Source of the DNA: Onthophagus taurus
Taxonomy: Eukaryota > Arthropoda > Insecta > Coleoptera > Scarabaeidae
DNA: 64,000 nt
NCBI RefSeq assembly: GCF_036711975.1
Contig: NW_027248941.1
Location: 2,790,001 to 2,854,000 of the forward strand
Reading direction: 5' to 3'
Shown here: in pieces, positions 11,601-22,689 of the stretch
Layout of the letters: each line of letters opens with the position of its first letter
How positions within the stretch are numbered: the stretch's first letter is position 1
Translations under genes and position numbers: made by a program
Notes under the pieces: generated by a model
What the model was told of the DNA's origin: nothing
Databases searched by the model: none
Seen by the model: only the letters and a program-made list of their open reading frames with translations

Positions 11601-12829
11601 CAATTTATCCTCCCAAACGTTTAATAAGTCATAAAAGGAATCTCGTTGTTTCCGGAACGCGTGAAAAGATGTTAAATTGATGAAATTGTCTTTATTGTCG
11701 GTTTCGGTGGTGAAATTCACATTTCTAACCTCACTTTTTTGTGGGGTACTTAACGTTTCCTTATTTTTCTCGTTAATTAATGATTTGATGAATATTTCGA
11801 GATTAAAATACTTATCTTGATAAAAATCGGAGATTCTCGGGTTATTCAATATCAAATTTAGCGTGGTTTTATCGAAAATCTTCAAATAATCTTTTAGTTG
11901 ACTCAAAGATTCCAAGGAGAAATAAATTTGGTTATGAATCGATTTAAAAAGCGATTTTATCGAGTTCTCATCGACGGATTTCGAATTTGATTCATCGTAG
12001 AGTTGAGATTTTGAGGTTAATAAAGATATCAAGAAATATAACTCCGATAGAACGTTTAGTGCGGAATTATTCTTGATTAAATAGACGTAAAGTTTCACAA
12101 TCAAATCGATTTGTGAGGTGAACGTGGAATTTTTTAACTTCGGGATTAATTCCTCTTTTTTGATTATGTTGAAATTTAAGTTGTCTAATTTTAAATGATT
12201 TTTTTGGAGCTCGTTTAAATCCCCGATTATTTTGGTGCGACTCTCCTCGACGTTCTCGCAATCGATTCCTTTAAATAAATTTGGCTCTTCGAGGTTTTTA
12301 ATGTTTACGTTTTCTTTTTCGTTGGAGTTAACCTCACTTTTATTAAGGAAAGTTGGTTTAATTCTCCTTTTGTTTTGTTTGTTAACGGTTTTTATGTTGG
12401 AGACGAAATCCCCCAAACACAAAGTATGGTCTTTTTGGTAAAAATTTAAACTCCTCTTCGATTTGAACTCGTTGCTTTTCCTCGGCCAAGTTGCGTTTAA
12501 ATTGGGGGTTTTATTAATCGGTGTGCTTGTCGTGAAGCTTGTATTAAAATTCTTTTTGATTTTGTTATCGGGGGTTGTTAATAATAAATTTTCGGCGCTT
12601 ATTAATGGAGAATCGTGGAGGAAATTTATGAAATAAGCTAAAAAATCGTGGGGGTTACACGAAACATTTTTGATAAATCTAACCTAAAAAAATTTTTTGT
12701 TGACACGTTAAAAGTGAGGTTATGTTTACTTACCGAGTTTTCTGCAGAATTTAACCAAGTTATTAACTCATCCTCGCTTATTTCGCGGTTAATGTAACCC
12801 AATAACACGTTTAGAGACATTTTTAACAT
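8687..12829 (-). CDS. dlt: Codanin-1 orthologue (disc lost)
   Basis: Six exons on the minus strand, 12829-12734, 12683-11460, 10853-10583, 10524-9172, 9119-8863 and 8812-8687, sum to 1108 residues (human CDAN1 is about 1230). Codanin-1 binds the histone chaperone ASF1 and restrains histone import; in Drosophila the gene is disc lost. Family blocks seen: FHAFRKQRDSFYDLLNVWED after TETDN, DPVNLRQLAKLFKSQLL, LILAKFLGYVESLPYQ, IAFTIPWIVIYLSMFDYV, and a C-terminal helix-rich region. Start at MLKMSLNVLLGY; the internal Met four residues on is an alternative. Intron 2 is 606 bases because a MITE lies in it; the other introns are 43-58 bases. The ASF1-binding residues could not be pinpointed. Confidence 0.9.
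10894..11423. mobile_element. MITE with 49-bp TIRs in codanin intron 2
   Basis: The left TIR 10894-10943 begins TTTGTCCACAACTATCT and is mirrored by the right TIR at about 11375-11423 ending TAGTCATGGACAAA. TTAA flanks both ends and may be the target duplication, though the surrounding AATTAATT makes this ambiguous. Inside, a segment with TTACCAACTGTAACCAACTT is present twice in direct orientation (about 10998-11090 and 11245-11312). No transposase. The sister copy is at 3740-3956. Confidence 0.8.
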
Positions 12830-13060
12830 TAACTTTTAATTAAAATTGGAAAATAAAACGAAATTGTGTTATTTGGTTATGTTGTTCATAGACATCTTAA
12901 AATGTATGCGTCATCACAACACACTTAATGAATTTAAAATTAGAAAATGGATTTTATTATTTATTTATTTTTATTAAAAAAAAACGCACTTAAATATTAA
13001 AACAAAGGAGTATAACGACAAAAAAATTTGTCACAGCCGATTTTTTTTGTGTTTTATTAA

Positions 13061-14549
13061 CTACGTTTTATCGGAAGGAATTTCCGTGAAAATCACCTTC
13101 GTTTCATCATCCTCCTCAAATATTTCCGTTTTTATTTTAACCTCACTATCTTCTAAACAACTTTCTAAAGTAAACGTTTTTTCAGAGTCACTTTTATCAT
13201 CATCATTTTCTTTTTTCTCTTTTTTAGTTTCAATTTCGTTGGGATTGAGATGCCGAGCTCGTAATGGTTTTAAATCGTCGTGGTCGTAATCTTCGTTGTG
13301 ATAATATCTTGGTACTTTAACTTGCGGTCTCGATTTAGTCCCTTTCCGATACAAAATAGGGGGTGCCTAAAAATTTGGGGTTATGTTTTTTATTTTTTGA
13401 CGTTTACGTCAATTAATTACCAACCTAATTTTTTTTTTAAATTAATTTTGACATTGACATAAATATCTTACCGATTCTTGATCACACGATTTTCTCTTTT
13501 TAACACTTTTCTTCCCCATCAAATCCTTTTTAATTTCATCTTCTGCATAATTCGGCTTTAAAAGGGGCATGGAATCATCTAATAGCGGCTTAATTAATTT
13601 CTTTTTAACGTTTTGTTGTTTTTCTTGTACTTCTTTATTTATTATCGGTTTAACGTCCATTTTTGATTGTTGCGGAATCACCAACGATCTTCGTTGATCA
13701 ATATTAATCGATTTGGTCGCATTTTCCTGTTTATTCTTAACATTATCGGATTGCTTTTTGTTGGATTTCCCTGCGAGTCCTTTAATCTAACCAAAACAAT
13801 CAATATCATCCTTAAAATCGTTGTATTAACTTACTTGTAAGGTTTCAGCAACGGTTAATAATTCCTGTAATTTGCTTTGATCGATATGTACCTCGCCGGT
13901 GTACATGAAATCGACTAAAATTTGCAACAACCAAAACGGGATTGTATTCAGAAAGATGATGACGTGCTGGTTTGGGGGCACATCAGAAAGCATATTTTCA
14001 AAATACGCACTACACGATGATAAAATTAACTAACAAAAAAATTAAATCAGATTTAATCCTCATTAACCCCTTTTATTTTACCTTATGGCACTTTAAAGTT
14101 TTTTTCCCCGATGACAAAGTCACATCGACGAATTGCTCCTTTTTTAGCAACATCGGAAACATGTTTTTCATATTATCATGGTGGCTGTTCCATCGTAAGC
14201 AAACCTCCTCATCGTCGGAATCTTTTTCTTCCTTTTTGGGTTCGCTTATTTGATTGAAATGGTCGATATCGGGGGCTCCCAATGAATCCTCGAAGCTCGA
14301 AGTGACACTTTTCGGCCCCCTTTTTTTAAGTGAATTGCTCTCCGAGGTGTCTGAGGCGAATCCGTCCGAAAACAAAATCGATTTAAGTTTCTTCCAACGC
14401 CTTATATTCGATTCGGCGATTCCGAAGGTTCGTTCGGCTTCTCGGTTGCTAAATTTTTCGGCGTATAATACGACGGTTTTTTTGAATTCGGTTGGGTATC
14501 GTGGTAGACACGGCGTTCCCGGTGGTCTCCACTCCACGTCTTTATCCAT
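13061..14549 (-). CDS. Brinker-like DNA-binding domain plus BTB transcription regulator
   Basis: Four exons, 14549-14082, 14029-13835, 13786-13472 and 13366-13061, give 427 residues. Residues about 15-57 (YPTEFKKTVVLYAEKFSN then FGIAESNIRRWKK) read as a Brinker/CENP-B-like helix-turn-helix. Residues about 117-231 form a BTB domain of the insect TTK type: VCLRWNSHHDNMKNMFPMLL, FVDVTLSSGKKTLKCHKLIL, SSCSAYFENML, FMYTGEV. The tail is basic then Asp/Glu-rich and carries no zinc finger, psq or AT-hook motif that I can see. It is probably a nuclear, sequence-specific regulator that oligomerises through BTB. It diverges from MINDY3 across about 500 bases. I cannot name a Drosophila orthologue. Confidence 0.82.
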
Positions 14550-15044
14550 TTCGATTAAAATTGAGTTTTTTTATTGAAGAAAAGTGAGGTTATGTCGTTG
14601 ATTTAATTAGTTTCGAATTAAACTTTTCGAAATCACTTTTTATTGTTATAAAGATTGATTTTTTGATTAATACGATTCAAATTTGTGAATCTTCTCAAAA
14701 TTTCTCGAGATTTTTAATTTTTATTCTATTTGAGCTATTTATTATGGCGCGCCATTTTTGTTTTGCTCAAAAATTTTTGGTTACCAATTTAATTAATTTA
14801 TCTCAAGTTAATTATTAATCAATCTGTATTGAGTTAATTTTATTAATTTCTTTGTTAATCGTTTTTAATTAAATAAAAATTAAATTTGAAAAAAATCGCT
14901 TCAATTTAGTAGTTTTTAATTTTTTGAGGTTGGTAATGAAAAGTTTTTCGCGACTAATGTCAAAACCTTAACCTAACCTATAAAAGTGTGTATGTAATAA
15001 AATCGCGCATTTGGGGCCCGTTTTTTTTCCTAACTAAATACGAA
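14550..15044. promoter_or_regulatory. Divergent promoter region, BTB gene and MINDY3
   Basis: A gap of about 495 bases between two divergent start codons must hold both promoters. It is AT-rich with no clear TATA box. AAAGTGAGGTTATG near 14581 is one of the recurrent motif copies described in the findings. Confidence 0.45.
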
Positions 15045-16532
15045 ATGGCGGATATGGCGTCTCTTTTGGAGGATTTGATCGGAATACGCCAATTGTTGTG
15101 GGGGCCGGTTATAAAGCAGGATATTTTTAGGCGATGGTCCCAAGGTGATTTATTTGATGTTTTTGTGACTTTTTCGTTTGACAAATCCCCTTTTTAGGAT
15201 TTTATTTTAGTCAACACGAACGTAGCGGTTTAGAACAATTAGAGGGAGGCCCATGCTCGATAATAGCCCCGACCCAAGCTTACATATTAAAGAAATTATT
15301 ATTAGATTACGGAAACTTCTCGTTTCGAGATAATGTAACTCATGAAATCTTTACAGTTAACTTTTTATAATTTTACTTGATTTAAGATGACAGAAGAGCT
15401 CCAAAATAACGTTTTAGTGCACGCGGTTTGCGATATGTTGCGTCAATGCACCCACGATCGATTTTGCGTGGTCTATTTAGACCAAAAAGTGAATTCGATG
15501 GAGATCGAATCGACCTCAGCTCACGCGGACCCGGAAAAGTTCCACGATCATCTACGCATTACAATTTTATCTGGGTTAACCGAATTGGAGAAATACTTTC
15601 ACGAGAACGTTAATAGTTTAAAACGGCAATACGGGGCGTTATTGTTTTTGTATTCCGTAATATCAACTAAGGGATTAGATCAAGTGAAATTAGAGTGCGA
15701 CTCGACCGATCCTTTAATCGACGCTATTTACGGCTACGGAAGTCAAAGTTTAATAAATCTAATGATAACGGGGAGAGCTGTTACTTACGTTTGGGATCAT
15801 GAACAGGACGTGGGCGGATTAAAATTAAAAGGATTGGATAAGCAAAGTCAAATAGGATTCATAACCTCAATGGAGCATTTACGATATTGCACGGTGGGCT
15901 CGTTTTATAAAAGCCCGGTGCACCCCATTTGGGTTTTAGGCTCGGACACGCATTTAACCGTTCTTTTTAGTGAAGAGCGCAAATTGGTTAGCCCCGAAAC
16001 GAAGAGCGAACAAGCGAGGCGCGTTTTTAAAAACTACGATAAAGACGGAAATAATTTCATTAACGTTGAAAGTCTCCAAGCCGTTTTACAAGAATTAGAC
16101 CTCGTCAGTGACTCGGCTTAGTAAATACCAACTAAAATAAGCGAATAAATAAATTAATAAAACCATTTTTAGCGTGGATATAATGCGGAAGAAATTAGAT
16201 TCGGAAAATTTAGGTATTATTCTTTTAAACGCTTTTATGGAGGAATTTTTTCCAACGGAGGAATCGTCCGTGCCCGATATGTTCCAATTAATACATTATA
16301 ACGGGTTACCTATAAGTAATGTTGACGGTCAAGTAAGGGGGGCCCACCAAATCGGTTAAAACGATTACATTTATTTCATTTTTAGGTTAAGTATCACGTG
16401 GGCTCCGCAATATTACTCGAATCGGACGTTAGATCAATATGCGAATCGAATCCGATGTTGACGTGCCTACAGACTAAATGGCCAAACATAGAGATAACGT
16501 GGTGGAATAATATCACACCCAGTTTGAACTAA
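15045..16532 (+). CDS. MINDY3: MINDY-3 family deubiquitinase (FAM188A)
   Basis: Five exons, 15045-15144, 15198-15334, 15387-16120, 16173-16332 and 16386-16532, give 425 residues (human MINDY3 is 445). MINDY enzymes are cysteine proteases that trim K48-linked ubiquitin chains. The catalytic cysteine is Cys53 in LEQLEGGPCSIIAPTQAY and the histidine is about His268 in GSDTHLTVLF; both are present, so it should be active. As in the family, an EF-hand-like loop lies inside the fold at about 296-308 (YDKDGNNFINVES). The C-terminus LQTKWPNIEITWW matches the family end. All four introns are 52-53 bases and phases fit. Start chosen at MADMASLLEDL because it is the first Met of the exon that splices into the catalytic block. 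Confidence 0.93.
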
Positions 16533-16844
16533 AAGATCGAAAAAGTATTAAAGTGACAGTTATTAAGTTAAAGAATTGGGAGGAATTTTTTTAATTTTTA
16601 GGAGCCGCTTTAGAGATTTTTTTTTATTAAAATATTAAAGAAAAACGGAGCTTTAATAAAATAATATTATAATTAATGAATTATTACGATTATTATTAAT
16701 TTTTATTTTTTAACTTTTCTACATATTAATTTAAACAATTAAAAAGTACTGTACCATTTTAGTATTGATTTTTTTGTAATAATTAAACTAAAATAAAGAT
16801 TAATCGTTTTTGTTATTAATTAATTAATAATTATTTATAAATAA
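16533..16844. other. MINDY3 3' flank
   Basis: AT-rich 3' region with several AATAAA-type signals (for example near 16792). I see nothing else in it. Confidence 0.4.
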
Positions 16845-17066
16845 TAAAATTAAGTTGGCACTAAAACGTCATTTAAAATCAATTTCTTAAAAAAAATTAA
16901 GTTGGTAACTCTTCATTAAAACGATTAAATGTCAAAAAGCGAATAGGCGGAAAAAATAATCCGATTTGTGGAGAAATTCCCGGAATCTCCTCATCAAAAT
17001 TAGACCAAAAAACATTCTACGATGAGCAAAATTTATAATCACTTTTTTTAACTCCAAAAATTATAC
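16845..17066 (+). pseudogene. Relic of RfC4 promoter and first exon
   Basis: This matches 18058-18351, the RfC4 5' flank, exon 1 and start of intron 1. Shared blocks are AAGTTGGTA, GGCGGAAAAA, ATTCCCGGAATCTCCTCATC, CCAAAAAACA and the intronic TCACTTTTTTTAACTCC. The ATG and much of the coding part are missing, so it cannot encode the exon. It is a degenerate tandem copy of the gene's 5' end about 1.2 kb upstream of the true one. Confidence 0.75.
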
Positions 17067-17414
17067 AAAATATTAAAGTAGTTTGAATTAATTGAAGAAG
17101 ATAGTATATATATGGTTATAGTTCATTTTTTTCTATAATATCTGTCAAATTGTAAAGTTGGCAAAATTAACAGGGAGTTTTGTTTTATCATGTTTTGAAG
17201 AAAATATGTCACATTGACGTTTGAGCTTTCGTTATTCAAAAAGAAAAGGTGCATAAAAAGTGTTGTGGGGTGTTTATTTGCCATTTATTTATCTAGAAAA
17301 GGTATTTTATACTATTAATTACTTTGTAGCACGTTTTTACAACAAATATGTACTTCGTGAAAATCGTATTTATCTAAAAATTTATTAGTATTTTAACCTC
17401 AACTAATTAGTTAC

Positions 17415-17505
17415 TGAAAATGTTACTAAAAATCATGAAAACAACATAAATTTTATAAGGGTCCTAGATAATACCAACAGAAACCCTAAATAATTTACAT
17501 TGACA
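17415..17505 (+). repeat. Dispersed repeat shared with 53497-53580
   Basis: GGGTCCTAGATAATACCAAC and its flanks recur in direct orientation in a Wdr62 intron as GGGTCCCTAGGTAATACCAA. About 90 bases are alignable by eye. Family unknown. Confidence 0.55.
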
Positions 17506-17565
17506 AGTATTATAGAAAAAAAACGAACTATAGTTCTAGTTTGACACTTGCACTGTCATTAGAAT

Positions 17566-18000
17566 CTGTAAATTGTGATAATATCGATAAGTTTCTTATT
17601 TTTCTTTTAAACCCTTTTTCCTTTTGGAATAACGTATTATTTTAGCTTTAACCTTGCTTCTTATTAATTTCTTTAATATTATTAATAAAAGTATTTTTTA
17701 GGTTATGTTGATATAGTACAATGTTTCACCGAAAGATGTCACTAAAATCCTTCTAATTAAACATATTTTTCTAATTATATTAATTTAAACTAAATTGATT
17801 CATTTTATTGTTAAATCTTATTATTAATTTATCCTTAAATTTAAAAAAATCATTATTATTTAGTAATTTTTAATAATAGTAAAAATTAATTAAATAATAA
17901 TTAATTTATTATTTTATTTTAATTATTTTAATTTTCCTAACCTGTCTCTAATAATGAACTGTTAAAATGAATTACATTTTGACAGTCCATTTTAATTTTA
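17566..18000 (-). repeat. Dispersed repeat, inverse copy of 31330-31758
   Basis: It shares with the inverse of 31330-31758 the blocks AATATCGATAAGTTTCTTAT, CCTTTTGGAATAACGTATTA, TGATATAGTACAATGTTTCA and TTCATTTTATTGTTAAATC. Part of it also matches 30400-30640. Family unknown, no coding capacity seen. Confidence 0.7.
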
Positions 18001-18209
18001 AATTATATTTTTTTAACTTCCACATTTAATGTAAACAATTAAAAAGTTTTTTTATAAATAAAACAGCTTAGGTTGGTACTAAATCGTTATTTGGATTGAA
18101 TTCGTTAAAAAAAAATAAGTTGGTATCCCTACACTAAAAACTAAAACGTCAAATATCAAAAAGAAAATTGGCGGAAAAATAAAAAATTAATCCGATTTTA
18201 TCCAAAATA

Positions 18210-19465
18210 ATGGAATCTATGGAAGTGGAAAAAATTCCCGGAATCTCCTCATCAAAATTAAGTGAAACCATCGAAGATAAACCAAAAAACACTAATATTC
18301 CATGGTAAGAAAATTTTTAACCTCACTTTTTTTTAACCCCAAAAAATAATTATAAATTAATTAGGGTTGAAAAGTATCGTCCTCAAACTTTCCAAGAAAT
18401 CGTAGGAAACGAAGACACTGTATCCCGATTAAGTATTTTCTCCCGACAAGGAAATGTCCCAAACGTCATCATAGCGGTACAAAATTAAAATAAACTAAAT
18501 CAATCAATTAATAAGTTATTTTAGGGCCCCCCGGGAGTTGGAAAAACAACAACGATACTATGCCTAGCTAGAATATTACTCGGAAACTCCTTCAAAGACG
18601 CCGTTTTAGAATTAAACGCATCCAACGACCGAGGAATCGACGTCGTAAGAAACAAAGTTAAGATGTTTGCGCAAAAAAAAGTGACTTTACCACCGGGGAG
18701 GCATAAAATCATCATTTTAGATGAAGTTGATAGGTACTATTTGAATTATTTTAAATAAAAAATAATAAAAATAATGTTTAGCATGACAGAAGGGGCCCAA
18801 CAAGCTTTACGAAGAACGATGGAAATATACAGCAACACAACCCGTTTTGCTTTAGCCTGTAATTACAGCGAAAAAATAATCCAAGCGATTCAATCGAGAT
18901 GTGCCGTTATTAGATATTCGAATTTATCTGATTCGCAAGTTTTAGCCCGAGTTATTCAAATCTGCCAAAAAGAGAATGTGAATTACACCGAGGATGGGTT
19001 AGAAGCGATCGTATTCACCGCGCAAGGCGATATGAGGCAAGCTTTAAATAATTTACAATCGACACATAACGGATTTGGCACGGTTAATTCCGAGAATGTG
19101 TTTAAAGTGTGTGATGAGCCCCACCCAATTTTAATTAAGGATATGTTGAAGCATTGCGTTGAAGGTGATGTTAGGAAAGCGTATAAAATTATCGATCATT
19201 TGTGGCATTTGGGGTATGCCGCCGAAGATATCATTAAAAATGTTTTTAAAGTTTGTAAAAATATGGATTTGGAGGAATCGATTAAGTTGGCTTTTATTAA
19301 GGTGAATAAAATAAATAAATTTTTTTGGGTTAAGTTAATAATATTCTTATTTAGGAAATTGGGTTGACCCATCAATGCATTGTGGATGGCTTAACGACTT
19401 TGCTACAAATGTCTGGGATGTTATCAAGGTTGTGTAAAGCATCGGAAGAGTTTAAGAAAACTTAA
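18210..19465 (+). CDS. RfC4: Replication factor C 40-kDa subunit (human RFC2, fly RfC4)
   Basis: Five exons, 18210-18304, 18365-18476, 18525-18733, 18782-19301 and 19355-19465, give 348 residues, close to human RFC2 (354). RFC is the AAA+ loader that opens PCNA onto primed DNA; this subunit is also shared by the RAD17, CTF18 and ELG1 loaders. Walker [10 protein letters not shown] is at about 70-78, Walker B IIILDEVD at 131-138 and the SRC arginine-finger motif at 177-179. The blocks [15 protein letters not shown] and [16 protein letters not shown] are diagnostic of RFC2. The last codons (KKT-stop) lie in sequence shared with the 3' end of the neighbouring convergent LDLa gene, so its C-terminus may have been reset by a rearrangement. 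All catalytic motifs are intact. Confidence 0.96.
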
Positions 19466-19529
19466 TTTTGCAACCAAGAGGTCCATCACTGCTATCATCG
19501 CAATCATAAACGCCGTTATTATATTGTTC
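19453..19529 (-). pseudogene. Duplicated 3' fragment of the LDLa gene
   Basis: Seventy-odd bases match 20701-20775, the last coding bases of the LDLa membrane protein gene, including CTTAATTTTGCAACCAAGAG and the CATCACTGC..ATCATCGCA segment. It overlaps the RfC4 stop codon. Confidence 0.8.
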
Positions 19530-19539
19530 AAAACATCAG

Positions 19540-20095
19540 ATTTAAAAATATCCACATTAATAATGAAGCTTGCAACGCGCGACATAACCCCAAAAATTTC
19601 TAGTTTTAGTTTTACTAAATTGTGTTATGAGATTTGTTTCAATTGCCATTTAGATTTATTAATTTGGATGTTTTTAAATCTAAGTAATATTTGCAATACA
19701 GGTTATAATTAAATATCAGAAAAACTTGTTATTTTAAGGAAGATAACCTATTTACCATTTTAAGGTAAGTTAGCTCCATCTCTGATTTCATTTTGGTATT
19801 AGTTTTATTTTTTTTTTTGACGTTTATTAATTTAGATTTATTTTAATTGTTATAATTTTATTAATTAACACTTAATTAATAAAATTGATTCAAGGTTGAG
19901 TTAATTTTTGGTTACTTCTAGGTGAGTAATAATAAAGTTAGGTTGGTAGCCATTCCTTTCATATCAATATTTTGACAGAAGCAATTTCGTAATTTTTAGT
20001 AATTTCTAATTGTTATTAAGTGTTTTATTGTGTTTATTATCCAACAATGGACTCCTTTTTGGTCCATTTTAGGTGAGTAAATAAAAAATTTTAAG
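19540..20095 (+). repeat. Tandem unit A (about 555 bp)
   Basis: First of two tandem copies between RfC4 and the LDLa gene. Shared marks, in order: TTGCAACGCGCGAYATAACC, CAAAAATTTCTAGTTTTAG, ATATCAGAAAAACTTGTTAT, AGCTCCATCTSTGATTTCAT, GGTTGGTARCCATTCCTTTC and TTTTAGGTGAGTAA. No ORF of note. Confidence 0.85.
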
Positions 20096-20139
20096 GTTTA
20101 ACGGCTTGTAGTGTGAGAAATAAAACTAAAATTAGCGCA

Positions 20140-20697
20140 ATTTAGCGTTGCAACGCGCGATATAACCCCAAAAATTTCTAGTTTTAGTTTTATTTCTGAA
20201 ATTGTGTTAACAGATTTGTTTTAATTGCTCTTTAGATTTATTAATTTTGATGTTTCTAAATCGAAGTAATACTTTCAATTACGGGTTATAATTAAATATC
20301 AGAAAAACTTGTTATTTTTAATGAACGTAACCTATTTGCCGTTTTAAGGTACGCTAGCTCCATCTGTGATTTCATTTTGGTATTAATTTAAATTTTTGAT
20401 TTGACGTTTATTTATTTATATTATCATTTTATTTGTTATAACTTTAGTAATTGCGTTTATTATTCAAGGTTGAGTTTATTTTTGGGTACTTCTAGGTGAG
20501 TATTTAGATTTATTGACTTAAAATTCTTTACTTAAATCATAAAAAAAATTAGGTTGGTAACCATTCCTTTCATATCAATATTTTGACAGAAGCGATTTCG
20601 ATTTCAAGTTTTAAGTAATTTGTTGTAATTGTTATGAAGTGTTTTATTGTGTTTATTGTTCAACAATTGACTCATTTTTGGTTCATTTTAGGTGAGT
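20140..20697 (+). repeat. Tandem unit B (about 555 bp)
   Basis: Second copy of the 19540-20095 unit, ending directly at the stop codon of the LDLa gene. An inverse partial copy of the same sequence occurs at about 24250-24345. Confidence 0.85.
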
Positions 20698-20699
20698 AA

Positions 20700-21697
20700 T
20701 TAAGAAAACTTAATTTTGCAACCAAGAGGTTCATCACTGCGATCATCGCAGTCATAGACCCCATCACAATATTGTTCCCTCGCTATACACATCTTTCCAT
20801 TAACACATGGATATTTATTATTATCATCACCACAATTCCTCGAGGGGCAATTCAACTCATCGTAGCCATCCCAACAATCGAAAACCCCATCGCAATACTT
20901 TTCTAACTCGATACAAGAAGTCTCATTCCCGCAATGGAAGTAATAATCCAAGTTGCAAGCACAATCGTACTCATCTACCATGTTAGAACAATCGATTACT
21001 CCATCGCAACGCTTCGTTTTTGAGATACAGCTTAACCCGCAATTAAATTCGTTCTTTTCGCAATTAAAAGCGTACTCATTCTTAACACATTGAAAAATAT
21101 CGAGTTTTTTGTGGAGCTTTTTACATTTTTGTACGTTTAACTCGCACAAACCACCACATCCGGTCGGATCGCGCCCATCTGTCATTTTGACGCAAACGGG
21201 GAAATGAAATTCGAGTGTTTTTAAACAAATCTCGTCTTTTGAGCAATTTGCACAAATATTAATTAAGTTTAAAGTTTCGTTTATAATGTTTGATGATGTT
21301 GTTAAAAGAATCGTTGGTTTTAAAGTTGATGTTGAGATGTTTTGGATTGGTTCAATTTGTTGTTTGAAGCTTTTATCTAAAATAATAAAAAAAATTAAAT
21401 TATGATTTAGTAAAAAAATAAAGATTTACCGAAAGAAAAATAAATCGCGAATAAAATCGAGATAACCACACAAATTATCACCCATAAATAAACAATTTTC
21501 GAGGAAATCTCTTTCTTGGGATTCTCCTCGTTCACTTTTAGCACGAAAGTGTGTCCGAAAACGTTTCTTTTCACCACTATGTTACTGTTATAAGTGTTTT
21601 GATGAATTTCTCGCGAAATCGTTGGAATCTCAACATCTTTATCGTTAAAATAGTAATGGATTTTGGTCAATTCCACTTTTGGTTTATCTAAAAACAT
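20700..21697 (-). CDS. Single-pass membrane protein with three LDLa repeats
   Basis: Two exons, 21697-21430 and 21376-20700, give 314 residues. There is no N-terminal signal; a membrane segment at about 67-87 (KIVYLWVIICVVISILFAIY) suggests type II topology with an outside C-terminal part. After a Thr/Ser-rich stem and a Cys-rich stretch come three LDL-receptor class A repeats, each with the calcium cage DGxxDCxxxxDE pattern: CDGVIDCSNMVDEYDC, CDGVFDCWDGYDELNC and CDGVYDCDDRSDEPLGC. This resembles the stem of corin-like type II serine proteases, but the protein stops after the third repeat and no protease follows. Start at MFLDKPKVEL; an upstream in-frame start cannot be excluded. Function unknown; probably a surface binding protein. 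Confidence 0.8.
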
Positions 21698-22320
21698 GTT
21701 GTGGGTTAAGTTGCGTCTCAAACTGCGAAAATAACGCGAATAGACTCAATTATGTGTGATAATAAGTTTCGCAAACAAAGTTGTTAGTCGCGGATACAAA
21801 CAAAAGTGCGCTTGAAATGAGGTGAATGAGGGAAAAAGGTAATAATAAACAAGGGGGAATAGGTGAAGCGTGAAAGGGGTAATTTAAACGGGCACCATCT
21901 GTTCGTTTCTTTATGGTTTATGAAATAAATTTAAATTGAAGCAACTAAATTAATTATTCACTTAGAAATAACTTAGAATTACTTTGATTGTAAATTCGAA
22001 AAAATTGTGTCAAAATTTTATTATGACACGAAGGGGTGCCAACTTTTTTCTATTTTAAAATTCAATTTTTCTAAATTTGAATTAATGAAGTAATATTAAT
22101 TATTAAGTTTTCTTTATAACAATAAATTGATTGCAACATTAATGAACGCAAAAATCTTCAAGTTAATATTTGCAAAGTTAAAAAAGTTACAAAGATGTAA
22201 AAATTTTCAATAACCTAACCTTCAAATTCAAAATTCAAAATTGCCTGTGTGTGAACCTTCCTCGCATTCAACCAATCACGTGCAAGGTCAATCTGGTGAC
22301 AAATTTAAAATACTCCTCCT
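21698..22320. other. LDLa gene upstream region
   Basis: AT-rich, promoter side of the LDLa gene. Nothing else recognised apart from a short overlap with the edge of the TIR element at 22322. Confidence 0.4.
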
Positions 22321-22689
22321 GGTTTAAAAACAGAGTATAATTGCCAAAGAAAACTTCAAGGTATAATTAATGTTTGTAAACAAAACTAACCTTACCGAAC
22401 ATTCGTTAGAACATGGTTAGAACCGTTCTTTGAAAATAACAATGGCCGATGTCTTAAGTTGTCATCAAACTCGTTAAAAAAAAATAGAATTAAATAAATG
22501 AACGTTATTCAAGAAAAACTAATAAATCTTTACACACAAGTAAGTATTGATCAAAATTATAGGAAACTCTTGTGAGTTGTTCTTTGAGTTTGATTCTTTG
22601 AATTTTCTTTTTGTAGGTTATGTTAAATAATAAAATAAAATTATCATCTGACTCACTGTATAAAAGAAAGGATTGGAGTTCAATGTGGT

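Noticed and set aside
15428-15613. Second-frame ORF inside MINDY3 exon 3, and similar shadows in Lamin, nucleoredoxin and Wdr62
   Set aside because: They overlap confirmed exons in other frames and have no codon or family support.
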